Assembly (NCBI GenBank): GCA_905178155.1
Contig: CAJINV010000001.1
Span: forward strand, 13,590,702 to 13,654,701
DNA length: 64,000 bases
Direction: 5' to 3'
DNA from: Amoebophrya sp. A120
Taxonomy: Eukaryota; Sar; Dinophyceae; Syndiniales; Amoebophryaceae
Position 1 is the stretch's first letter, and every line of letters begins with the position of its first letter. Positions 20,325-31,616 of the stretch are shown here, one piece after another. The notes below the pieces were generated by a model. The model was not told the origin of the DNA. It saw nothing but the letters and a program-made list of their open reading frames with translations, and did no database searches. The translations under genes were made by a program, and so were the position numbers.

Positions 20325-21941
20325 ATGGGTGGCAGACAGTCCGTTCCGAAGAAGGATATGGAAGAGGGGAAAACCACGTCGTCTTCTGAGGAGGATGGCC
20401 AGCTGGCGAAGGAGCAGGCGGCGCGCGCGCGTGCGGAGGGCGAGACGGCGCGTTTCGGCGCAGGGCATAATAAGGAATATCCGGATTCCGCCGCGCTTCG
20501 GCAGCCTCTGTCCGACACTCTGCAGCCAATAACGTACGCATTTTCACCCAGCCACTCGGAGGGGGAATCGACTCCGGGCGGAGCAGCATCCCCGAAACAC
20601 AGCAAGTTGATTTACAGTGGCGTATTTGATGGAATGAGCGGGCTCAGCGGACCGGTTTCGTTCGACGCCAGTGTCGCCCCCAGGATGAGTGTCGCGCGGG
20701 ACACGTACACCGTAGTCAAAGACCCAAATCGGCGTCGTCGAAGTAGCAGCGGCCGGCGGCGGAAGAGTGCAACCTCTACTCCGGCTAGTACATCCAGACC
20801 CGCGAGCAGACCCAGTATCCTGGGCCGCGCCGCCGAGTCACCAGCGGGTCCTTCCGCCGGACGGCCGAGCAAAGGGTCGTCCCCGCCACGGAAGACCGCA
20901 ACTGCCGGCTCCGTTGCCACGTCGCCACCACCCCCCTCGCCGTCCCCACCGACCGGAAGGGCCACCTCCGGCTCACCGGCGCGGCGAACCGGAGTTATGG
21001 CGGGTAGTGCGCCACAACTGCAACAGCCGGAAAGAAAGTCGTCGCTGAGACGGACCCTCGACGAGGTCGCGAGGGAGAAAGAGGCAGCTCTGGCCCCATC
21101 GACGTGGCTCAGACGGACACAGGACGAACTTGCGAGGGATAAGGAAAGTCGGGCCGCGGGCCCGTCGCAAGCACAGAAACCATCGACCTATCTGAGTCCG
21201 CGAACAACGGGCGGCGATTCCAGCAGTTCCAGACAGCGCGGGCGCTCCCTCGTGAAATCCTCGGCCTCAGATTCCTCGAGGAGTAGAGCGGGCGAGATGC
21301 AGGTGTCCGGCGCGACGAGAACAAAAGATACGGCCGCTTTGAATCCAAATGTGAGTACGACAAGCTCAGCCCCGGCGACCAAGGCCACAACCCACATGAG
21401 CCCCCGGTCGCCACGGTCCGCCTACGAGCCCGGCACAGTCTGGACCGGCGTCCTGCAGTCCGACAGAAGTGGCTCTACTCCTTTGCGGTCGAATAACAAG
21501 ACGCTGGAGAAGATCGCCGCCGCGGGAGGCGGCGCTAGTTCGCGGCGAAGCGCGTCGGCGGGGAGACGACCACAAGGGCAGCTCAGTTACCATCGACGGC
21601 AGGACGAGTTCGACCCGTCCACGTCCAACTCGGAGCTGGAACCGGCACAGAAGTCTTCCCGAACTACCAGCCTTCTGCACTCGAGAGGCTGCGCGCTCTG
21701 CCTTGCAGTGTCCATCGGCGTTCTGGGCGTCGCGATTGTCATAACCTTGATTGTGTACTGTTGCATTTTGGAAGATACCGTGGATGAAGCCAAGGAGGCG
21801 ATGCGCGCGGGGCAGGAGAACCAGGTCGCTACGGGCAGAAAATTCATGGCGGCGCGGACGGGAAACAGAGGGGACCAGGGGAACATACCGGTTTCCGCAC
21901 TGCAACTAGATCCGGCAGGTGACGTGAAGCAACACCCATGA
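20325..21941 (+). CDS. Single-pass membrane protein of the tandem family, member 7
   Basis: Single exon, 538 residues from MGGRQSVPKK (Gly2; predicted myristoylation; the in-frame ATG at 20310 is less likely). Acidic start with RQPLSD, then a long Ser/Pro/Arg-rich disordered region with two similar segments ending TLDEVAREKE and TQDELARDKE. One helix near residues 458-478 (LCLAVSIGVLGVAIVITLIV) with flanking Cys. The tail is divergent: RKFMAAR stands where SAFLE occurs in siblings, and PRLRG is not recognisable. It belongs to the array by position, start and architecture, but it is the most diverged member. Function unknown. Confidence 0.8.
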   Translation: MGGRQSVPKKDMEEGKTTSSSEEDGQLAKEQAARARAEGETARFGAGHNKEYPDSAALRQPLSDTLQPITYAFSPSHSEGESTPGGAASPKHSKLIYSGVFDGMSGLSGPVSFDASVAPRMSVARDTYTVVKDPNRRRRSSSGRRRKSATSTPASTSRPASRPSILGRAAESPAGPSAGRPSKGSSPPRKTATAGSVATSPPPPSPSPPTGRATSGSPARRTGVMAGSAPQLQQPERKSSLRRTLDEVAREKEAALAPSTWLRRTQDELARDKESRAAGPSQAQKPSTYLSPRTTGGDSSSSRQRGRSLVKSSASDSSRSRAGEMQVSGATRTKDTAALNPNVSTTSSAPATKATTHMSPRSPRSAYEPGTVWTGVLQSDRSGSTPLRSNNKTLEKIAAAGGGASSRRSASAGRRPQGQLSYHRRQDEFDPSTSNSELEPAQKSSRTTSLLHSRGCALCLAVSIGVLGVAIVITLIVYCCILEDTVDEAKEAMRAGQENQVATGRKFMAARTGNRGDQGNIPVSALQLDPAGDVKQHP

Positions 21942-23061
21942 CGAGAAAAACCTGATGTTAATATCCGTCGAAGCTGCGACTTTGTGAAGAGTCACAGCTG
22001 TAGTAAGTTGCTACCGAGTTGTAATATACGTGAATTGCCTGCTGCTCCTTAGCGATTGAAACTTCTTTTAAATCACACTGGATCGGAGAATGGTATAGAC
22101 CGCATGTGTGGAGCTCATTTTTGCTGGCTCTACCTACATAGTGTATCTTCAGCGAGAAAAACAACGAGTAGACGCTTTTCAAGGTATATTTCTGCGTTGA
22201 TAATCGTAAGAACACCAAGAACGAGTGCTGTATCCATTTCTCCAATTCAGTCGAAGTTCGTATAGCAATTTAGGCTGTTTTAGCAAAAAGACTACAATAC
22301 TTTATGTTCAATCACCTCTCAATTTCCACCCCATTCTTGAAGATACCAAACATGTGTCTACTTTGTCGTAACTCAAACTGTATCGTATTCACCATGTCTT
22401 TGTCATCCAAAAAAGGCTTTTTTGCACCCTAGCGGGTACCTGGGTGTCTCGCACACCGCATATTTTGTTCACCATTCGGTTCTCCTTAGACAAGATTCGA
22501 ATCCGATCAGACTGAAGAAGCAAAGTCTCTTTTATCTGTGCTTCAAGTCGGAACAAGCCTGTGCCTCGCAAACGACAAACACGCACGCACATGTTCAGAG
22601 TTTACGAAGCAGCTACTAGGTCTAGGTCACAATTTGCTCCTGGAGTAAGGGTACGTATCTAAGTATTTATTTCACCCGCTGCTGCGGACAAACGGCAGCA
22701 CTCCCATGTCCACTACCACTTCGCTTTACCAGCTGACTGGTATAACTCTCAGATCGGAAAAGGCACCTTCACAGAGCAAAAAACTCGGCCTGGCACGTCC
22801 AGCGTGAGACGCTGATGCTGGAAGGAGGAAGCGGAACGAGGAAACGCGTTTCTGGTGCGAGGACAGAATTTGCGAGCAGTTGCCCTGTCGTTGTGTACGG
22901 AGCCTCCAGTTTACCATTGACTCACTCTGGGATCGGGTGGTTTTAAGTACTTCGGAACGCACGTGAGCACGGCAGTGGACTACAACTCCACGAAATTGGA
23001 ACTCCAAAGAGTCGCTCTTGCTGTTTCTCGATATTGAAAACGAATCGACGTTGCAGAAACC
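21942..23061. other. Spacer, no gene seen
   Basis: About 1.1 kb between the membrane-protein array and the syntaxin gene; no credible frames, no repeat noticed. Confidence 0.55.
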
Positions 23062-24437
23062 ATGGGAGCAATCGATCGGACGGAGGAGTTCCAGAAAATT
23101 CTGGAGGGCATGGGTGTCAATGTTGCAATCGGGAAAGGTATAATTAACTCTAGGTGTCATTGTCCAGGTAGGTTTTCAACATCTCGTGGCGGACTAAAGT
23201 GAGTGTGCATTATTTGCACGTTTTTTGAACGAAAAAATGAAAAATATGCAAAAAGACAAAAACTTTAAAGCAAAAATTACGTACACAACAGCAACCTCGA
23301 GCAGCAGCGACAACCGCATGCCGAACGCGATCTACATGGCAAGCAGTGAAATTGGTCGGGATATCCAACTGATGCAGAACCAAATAGACGAGCTGCGAAA
23401 AGTCGCGAAAAAGAAAAACATTTTTGACGACAAGAGCTCGAAAAGCGACCAGCTCATCGTGTCAATAAAACAGGTAAAAGTCGAAATGTGATTCGCATGC
23501 GTGATGTACAATTGGTGAATAATCTGGGCAAGCTGTGTTGATCTTACTCAATATCATCCGCCTAAGTATCTATTCTTCCCCGACTAGAATGAAAAAAAAT
23601 CAAGATCAAAAACCTCAAAACTACAGATGTGCGAGCAAGTAGAGCAGAAGATTCAGCGACTGGACAGTCAGACTGCCGGCATCGTGCGCGGAATCGGCAA
23701 ACAGGCTGGCGAGGCGGCCAAGAATGCGGTAGAAGCGCTGAAACTCCGACACAAGGACATCACGCTCGACTTCTACCGCGTTTGCGAGGAGCGAAACCGG
23801 GCCGCCATGGCCATGCAGAAGCAGCGGGACCAATACAGTATGCGGCCTCCGGCGAAGCCGATCCGCGGCGCGGATTTGTTCGAGCCCGGAACGAGTGCCA
23901 CCGAGATGAGCACCATGGGCGAACGCGACGGTCTGATGCGCGCGGGGCAGACGCAAATAGACCCTGGCTACACCGACAGTCGGGCGGAAGCCATGCAAAC
24001 CGTGCAGCGTGCGATCGCGGACGTTGGTACTTACATTAGATTGATAACTCCACTCGGACGAGTGTGTAGTGGCTGTAGTTGAAGGAATTGCTTTCATACA
24101 GCATGCTCGCAGCAGCCCTCCATGGCTGCTAGCCGTTATGTTTGCTTATTTTGCATTTTCTTTGTCACGGACTTGCAACGAATGAAATCTGGTACTCGGC
24201 GTTGCTTACTTAACTACAGGTCAAATGTTTAAGCGCATGCGGGACCTTATCAACGAGCAGGAGTATGCAGTGATGAGAATAGACCAGGACGTCACTGACA
24301 CCCAGGACAACTTGGATCAGGCGGAGCGGTCGCTGCTGCAATACTTAGACAGCATAAGCTCCAATCGCATGCTGATCCTGAAGGTGTTTGGCATCATCAT
24401 CGCCTTTATCATCATCTTCATTGTCTTCCTATCATAG
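23062..24437 (+). CDS. STX5: Syntaxin-5 / Sed5-type Qa-SNARE (4 exons)
   Basis: Exons 23062-23137, 23292-23473, 23627-24026 and 24220-24437, all GT-AG, give 291 residues, the usual length for the family. The N-terminus (AIDRTEEFQKIL) resembles the short peptide that binds Sly1-type SM proteins in Sed5/STX5. A helical Habc-like region follows, then a Qa SNARE motif with the central Gln in LINEQEYAV and MRIDQDVTDTQDNLDQAE, and a C-terminal anchor (LKVFGIIIAFIIIFIVFLS). Closest family by eye is syntaxin-5, which drives ER-Golgi and intra-Golgi fusion. The introns are short and ordinary, unlike those of neighbouring genes. USB1 and Rab6 lie downstream on the same strand; Rab6 also acts at the Golgi, though adjacency may be chance. 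Confidence 0.92.
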
Positions 24438-25172
24438 GCCAGAGCGCGATGAAGCTGCCGAAAGTTAATCGAGCTACCTGTAGTTGTTGTACATCTGATA
24501 ACCTCGGAAGTAGGAACAACGACACAGCGGCGCATATTTTAGCTCTACCCCTTGAGAAACGAACACAGCGACACTATCACTCACGGCATTGCTCACGAAC
24601 CGAAATGTCACATGTGACATCACAAAAGACGCGACGAAAGACAAAACACATGAAATAATGCACCTTCATGGAATCGTGGTTCACTGGCTCAGTTGCGACC
24701 TGATGGAGTCCAAATTTTTCTCGAAGCGAAGCGCAGCGCGAGCCTCTATAAATGGACAAAGTTCTTAGCATTTACTGCTACAGCAAAATACGGAATTCAA
24801 TACTGCGTCCGAAAGCAGTCGGTCAGAATTGACTTGCTACAGCTCTAGAGCTCCTCTCAACTTTGGATCAGTAACGCGATCGCTAAATCCTATGAATTGC
24901 TTCTTTGCTTCAATCGCAATTCTTGCATGATGCCAATACAGGACCTCAGAGATGCGCCTAGATATTTTTTATAGTAAATCAGAAGTTTATAGATTTTATT
25001 CGCGAGTAGTCATTTGTTTTTGTCCCCTAACATCATTTTTCATCCGGATAATTGAAGTTATCCGTCCTGCTATTGCTTTTCCTTTTCACCATCTGCTTTT
25101 TCTAAATGGCGGTCTCTTACCCCGACGATACGCTGCGAATCGTTTTAGAAAGTCGAAGAAGCGAGAAGAACC
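24438..25172. other. Spacer, no gene seen
   Basis: 0.73 kb, AT-rich; nothing recognised. Confidence 0.6.
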
Positions 25173-26177
25173 ATGCCAGAGTATTGGCCGTGGGGTTACG
25201 AAGAGGACTTATTTGAAAGGCGAGCGGCAATCATGTTTTCGTCGCGGTTGAATTCCAAGCTTTCCAACCGCGTCGCCGGCCCGGCAGAAACGGATAAGCA
25301 GTACCAGCACCAAATCACCCGGGACGTACCCCGAGCAAAGAAGAAGCCGAAGTTTAGCTTCAGAGATAGAAAAAACTCCTCAGATGAGGATTCGGAAGCG
25401 GAAGACGAAACCAATGACCCACTAACAGCAGCCTCTCGCGGAAGTACAACAACCAAACCGCAGAAAATTCGGCGCATTGCGCACGTGGAGGGGCACTATG
25501 CGACGTTCGCGTTCTTCGACTGCGCCGACCTACCGTGGTTGCCGTTCATGCAGAGACAGTGCGCGAAGCGGCTGCAGGACGCGCAGGGGCCGGACGGGGA
25601 CTTGGTGGGGAGAATCGAGAATCCGCACATCAGCGTGTCCCCGTTGGTGATGATTCGGTACCAGTTCATTGACACGTTGATCAACCGCGCGAAGGAGCTG
25701 GTGAAGAAGCACACGAAGGGCCCCTTCACCGTGCAGTTCCACCCGAAGGGGGACATTTTCGCCAACATGGACCACAACCGGTGGTTCGGCGCGCTGCCGC
25801 TGAAGGGGCAGCAGGGGATCGACCAGGTCACGCGGTACTCCATGATTCTAGAGCGGATGTTCGAGCACTACGACGCCACGGACCACACGCAGCCTCTGGA
25901 AAAGGGGCAGACCAACATCGAGACGCAGATCGAGAAGGCCAGCACGGTGCAGCCGGCGTTGTGGAAGGAACCGCGGCCGCACCTGTCCCTCGCGTGGTGT
26001 CTGACGCAACCGGAAAACCTGCCCACCGGGGGCGGTCACGCGGATTTTGGGCCGAACTGCTGGCCGGGCATCCTCGGAGACCTGCCCGTTCCGGTCACGG
26101 AGGGAGACGGACTGGAAATGAAGGTGGACACGCTCGTGGTGCAGGTCGGGAATCGATTTACGAAGATTCCGCTGTGA
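25173..26177 (+). CDS. USB1: U6 snRNA phosphodiesterase USB1-like (2H family)
   Basis: Single exon, 334 residues. The first ~100 residues are charged and Ser-rich (SSDEDSEAEDE). The rest matches the USB1/Mpn1 layout: GHYATFAFF strand, then two H-x-S motifs, PHISVSP near residue 152 and PHLSLAW near residue 270, the paired catalytic His-x-Ser of 2H phosphoesterases. USB1 trims the 3' oligo-U tail of U6 snRNA and leaves a phosphate end that stabilises U6 for splicing. HPKGDIFANMDHNRWFGAL between the motifs is also typical of the family. Both catalytic motifs are intact, so activity is expected. The segment GQQGIDQVTRYSMILERMF corresponds to the long helix before the second motif. Confidence 0.88.
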   Translation: MPEYWPWGYEEDLFERRAAIMFSSRLNSKLSNRVAGPAETDKQYQHQITRDVPRAKKKPKFSFRDRKNSSDEDSEAEDETNDPLTAASRGSTTTKPQKIRRIAHVEGHYATFAFFDCADLPWLPFMQRQCAKRLQDAQGPDGDLVGRIENPHISVSPLVMIRYQFIDTLINRAKELVKKHTKGPFTVQFHPKGDIFANMDHNRWFGALPLKGQQGIDQVTRYSMILERMFEHYDATDHTQPLEKGQTNIETQIEKASTVQPALWKEPRPHLSLAWCLTQPENLPTGGGHADFGPNCWPGILGDLPVPVTEGDGLEMKVDTLVVQVGNRFTKIPL

Positions 26178-26820
26178 TGAACGAGTAAAAGCGGAAGATT
26201 TTTATACACCACTCCGTAGTAGTTGTTTCAGCCCAAATTGATGTGAAAAAACGGCTCAAGAAGTTATAATTGCTGGTCTGCAATACAGCAAAGGCGAAAT
26301 TTTCATCCCCAATCATTTCAACAGCGACAGTTTCTTTTTCTTTGTCGATCAAGCGCGCGCCCCGTTTGTATCGAGTCAATCTAACAACTTCGAATAATTC
26401 CGTAAGACCCGTTGCCGGCTCCAGCTTGATTCAGGTCCGGGACATCCGCGGATGCTGTGTTCCTTGACCTTCTGACGAAAAAGATGAATTGTCGATGCTA
26501 TCATGCATGCCGATTGGTGGTGATGATAAGGAGCACGTCAGATGCTGTGGAAACTGTACATAGTACCTTGAACAACTAGAAAGCAGGTTACAGTTTTCTG
26601 CTGGAATCGTCTTTCTCTCTTTTGCGCTTGTTGGTTTTGGTTTTCGTCTTTCGTGTCGGATGGAAAAGATCATAGTGCCGCCGTAAGAAGTTAAGAAGAT
26701 AAGACTTCAACACTTTTCTTTTCTCTGTTGATAGGCAAAGTGGCTGCATGTGTAGTGGGAGAACATCAAGTAGAGGCGCGCGTTTTGTAGACTCCTAGGT
26801 TCGCAAAGCGCGGGGGCATT
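26178..26820. other. Spacer, no gene seen
   Basis: 0.64 kb of AT-rich sequence before Rab6; nothing recognised. Confidence 0.6.
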
Positions 26821-28041
<1,221 letters not shown>

Positions 28042-28629
28042 AGGGGCTACTTGCGCGGAGAAATGCACCTTGTGAAGAAGAGTTGCGCACTATTGGTTTA
28101 TTATGAGATCTAAGGTTTTCGTAAGGAAATAGTTGATCGTCAATTGTGGGAGTTGTCTATAGTCGGTTTCGTATCCGGGGCTGTGAGCATCCGGTCACCA
28201 CACTCACATTTTGTTGAAAAGCGACTTTCACGTTCGCCCTTCGGCTTTTGCCTTCGGCATTGTGGCAGCTCCTTTTCGCGCGTTTGGTCAGCAAACGCTG
28301 CTCCGACGCGCCTCTCGTCGTCCCGGTTTCTTCTCTTGTATGTTTGTCGATTGCGATGTCGTTGGGCGTTAGCATGTCCGCTGCGCACACACGACAGGGC
28401 AGTCGCTGGCGACAGTGCCAGCACCTCTCGTTCAGTTGTTGGACAGAGTACCTCATTGGTGGTAGCAGCAAGTATGCATGTGAAGTCGTGTCCCGAACAC
28501 ACTTGGCGTAAGACTACCGCATGTATGTGTTCTATGGCTCTTGGCTAAGACATGGCATGCTACATGTTGATCTTGACATCACACATGTTCACATGGTTAG
28601 ACATTCGTACTGCGTACCGGGATCATACG
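28042..28629. other. Spacer, possible left flank of the retroelement
   Basis: 0.59 kb. Overlapping frames on both strands look like chance. I looked here for a terminal repeat matching 39708-40075 and found none convincing. Confidence 0.45.
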
Positions 28630-29350
28630 ATGTCTGTTACAAGAGCGAAAAAAGATCTTTTAGAGCTCTTACAGTTTTGCCGTGCGTCAGAGACAACAGT
28701 AATACGAATTTGGTCGTCCAACAAGATGGTCGTTTCTCTGTCCGCAGCGGATCTTCCGCAGTTGCAACGCATTATGTCTGCTTGCTCCAACGACGTCTCG
28801 CTACACACACCTGTGTGGTGTGCGCTGGTATACGGCAGCCGCACCCTGGAGTCGGTGGCCAACATTGTGGAATCGCACGCCTTGCGCATGCAAGCAGCGG
28901 GTCCGAAAGTGGTCATCGAAGCGAATAATGACCCGATGACCACAGTTGCCGCCGTGGAGGCCATGCGCCGCACAATTACTGAGTCTCACGACCTGACAGT
29001 GAACACTTTGATGGTACGTTTTTTTCCTTTTGCGATACGCATGACTGCATGACGCTCGACGATACCGCATGATACAACCCATCAAATTGTCTCAGGAATC
29101 GGTGCAGACGGTGCTGCCGGGGACGAAACCCTGCGCCAAATTCAAGCAAATGCTCTGGGAGATTCCGGTGGTGATCCCGCCGCAGTTCGCGGCCGCCAAG
29201 GCTTGGAATCCCAAATTCAAGGAATGGGTCCACGGCACAGCCCCGATCCAGCAGACTGGTTTGGTGCGCCTGCTGATGGACCGCAACGTGGCGAAAATGT
29301 TCGAAGACACAAATGCTAGTGTTAGCACTACGAGTACTTCCGCAAGCTAA
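28630..29350 (+). CDS. Unknown 212-residue protein upstream of the gag-like gene (2 exons)
   Basis: Exons 28630-29013 and 29096-29350 (GT-AG, phase 0) give MSVTRAKKDLLELLQF...; an in-frame ATG at 28552 is an alternative start but encodes an unlikely hydrophobic leader. The composition is of a folded, mixed helical protein; the end is Ser/Thr-rich. I recognise no domain. Because the next gene on the same strand begins the retrotransposon and the only similar small spliced genes here lie inside that element, it could be the element's first gene. It could equally be a host gene. Confidence 0.55.
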
Positions 29351-29632
29351 TTTTCCCACAGATTCGTGTCGTTACAAGACGTATTTGTCTTTATGATTTA
29401 GACGAACCAGTCTAACTTTCAGGACAATTCTGAACACGAATTCAACTTTTTTAAAAATCCTGAACACGAATTACTGGCACTACCATCTTGACCTGTCAAC
29501 GCAATGGTGTTCGAGATTTTCGTTTTCTTTGGTTTGAGTTTTTCGTTTCTTTTGTTTGATCCAGATCCTGTGTTGTATCTCACGCCGTTGCGTATAGATT
29601 GCTTAAGCCGCCGTGCAAGCCACAGCGAAATC

Positions 29633-31326
29633 ATGTCAAGATGCGTAATCTGTTACGACGACAGCGTAGTCGACGCTGACAGAGAGCTATGGTGCACAGA
29701 AGTCGCTTGCGCGAACAAGCACTGCATCTGCTCCACCTGCTACTCCAGCAAAGGAGGTGTCATCCTGATAGCCGAATTCGGAGCCTGGGACCAGTCCACA
29801 AAGTGTGGCAAGTGCAAAGCATGCGCCAGATCCAAGACAGTTGCGAATTCAGCAAAAGTGAAAGATAGAATCGACCAACGAGCAGGAACTGCAGCCGTTA
29901 CGGAGCAAGTCATCGCAGCTTTCCCTTGGTACGCCCAATTCGCCGCTACGTCGGTAGAGACAAAGTCGAAGTACTACGACATTCTGAAAAGGCCGCCGAT
30001 ACGCCGCTCCCAAAAGATTGAGAAAGATCAAGGAAAGTACATGATGAAGCTGTTCGGCCAGTGCCTGGCCAACACCAACCAAGCAGCTCAGGTACTCTTT
30101 TTTGCTTTGTAGCACAGCAGACTATGATTGCCTTGGAAATACAGCATGACAATTTCTTCATCGTTATCACCACAGGACTTCATCGACAGCACGAACATGC
30201 AAGAGATTCCGAAGTGTTCGTGGAAGACGATGATTCTCCCGCCGGAGGGATCGCTGTTGGAACTCAAGCAATACTTGCAAACCTTGATCGACTTGTTTCC
30301 GTCCGAGGATTGGATCATTCTGGCCCGATATTTCTTGTGGCCCGTGACCTTCTACGAAAAAAAGTCAGCCGCCCTGACCAAAAACTCCGTGGCCAAGAAG
30401 AATTTGTCCTTGAATTACAATTATCAACTGTACAGACAATTTCCTTTTCATGTTGCTCTCGTCCTGACTCGTGATACACAAGCAAATATCCATGCAGACC
30501 ACCACATAATTCTCATGCGATTGTTCGCTAGGTAATCACAAAAATTACAAAAACCAGGTATTTTTTCATCAAAGACTTTGCGGCCGCCCTCAAAAACAAG
30601 TACGTTGCGTCCGCGGTCGACGAGGCTTTTTATAACCTCGAATACGCCTGTGCAATGACACAGGCGGCTTGCGATAATTTATGCAAGCCCAGTATTATGC
30701 AGCGCATGATGCAGATGGGCGGAAGCTTCATGTCGATGATCGCAGGAGGCAGCGGCAGGAACGCCTTCCCCGAGCTGGGACAGAACCCCACGGGCAACAA
30801 CGCGATCCAGCAAAAGAATCAGCAGCTGTACAACGAGATCAACCGTATCATGACCGAGGCACCGCGCACCACCGCAGGAGCATACGCTGCGATGGAAACG
30901 GCGAAAGCCAAGAGCGAAGCGATTTTGTCGCAGTGGATGCAGAAAACCCAGAGCTGTGTCAACTGCCTCATGGGCGGCAAAGGTCCAGGAAGCCATCACG
31001 TGGGGAAGAAGATGGGCTTGAAGGCCTGCTCGGACTCGAACAACACGTGCTACATCAAGTGCCCACGCCCGCAGTGCAACGGAGAAGCCCACTGGAACAA
31101 GAGCTGCCCGGTCGTCCTTGCGGGAAAGAACGGGGGTGGCAACCAGCAGTTCGGTGGGAACCAGCAGTTTGGTGGTAACCAAAATTTTCAAAAAGGTCTT
31201 GGTAACAATTTGCTCCGTCCGTTCAATGGAAATGGAGGTCAACCGTTTGCGAAAAGAACCAAAAACAACAATGGTGGAAAAGGGAACAACATTTCTAACA
31301 TTCCTACTTATACCAACCCTTTCTAA
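29633..31326 (+). CDS. Gag-like protein of the YR retrotransposon (3 exons)
   Basis: Exons 29633-30091, 30176-30531 and 30558-31326 give 527 residues. The N-terminus has Cys pairs typical of a zinc-binding domain (CVICYDD, CxxxxCICSTC, CGKCKAC). The C-terminal third has a Cys/His set (CVNCLMGG, CYIKCPRPQCNGEAHWNKSCP) like a nucleocapsid zinc knuckle, followed by basic NQQFGG repeats and a KRTKNNNGGKG tail suited to RNA binding. Intron 1 (84 nt) is GT-AG. Intron 2 would be only 26 nt (30532-30557, GTAATC...AACCAG) with AGGTA at both borders; the alternative is a longer non-GT intron of about 124 nt. Likely forms the particle that packages element RNA. Confidence 0.75.
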
Positions 31327-31616
31327 CATGTTTCAATTTCTTTATCGATAGAAGAATACTTGAGTCAAGGCAGATATAAGCGTCCCCCTTTCCATGACAT
31401 CAATGGAGCTCGACATAGACGGCGACATGTTCTTGAAGTTGTATCACACAGACGAGATCATGGCGAGAGACGAGCGAGTCCTCACCTTTTCCTTTATTTG
31501 CTTTCTTTCGTCGGTTGCCGGTTTTTCGTTTTCCTGTTTGTTGTGTCAGGAGTGCACTTGGCACACACAGATCTCCCAGCAACCTTCACGACAGCCTTGT
31601 AGGTAGTTATTTCACG

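Noticed and set aside
2-21941. RLRG motif read as ubiquitin-like or as a host-export (RxLR/PEXEL) signal
   Set aside because: It is near the C-terminus, not after a signal peptide, and the surrounding sequence shows no ubiquitin fold; resemblance is four residues only.
28140-28548. Frames on both strands between Rab6 and the retroelement as a host gene
   Set aside because: Overlapping, no splice-consistent continuation, no protein-like pattern.
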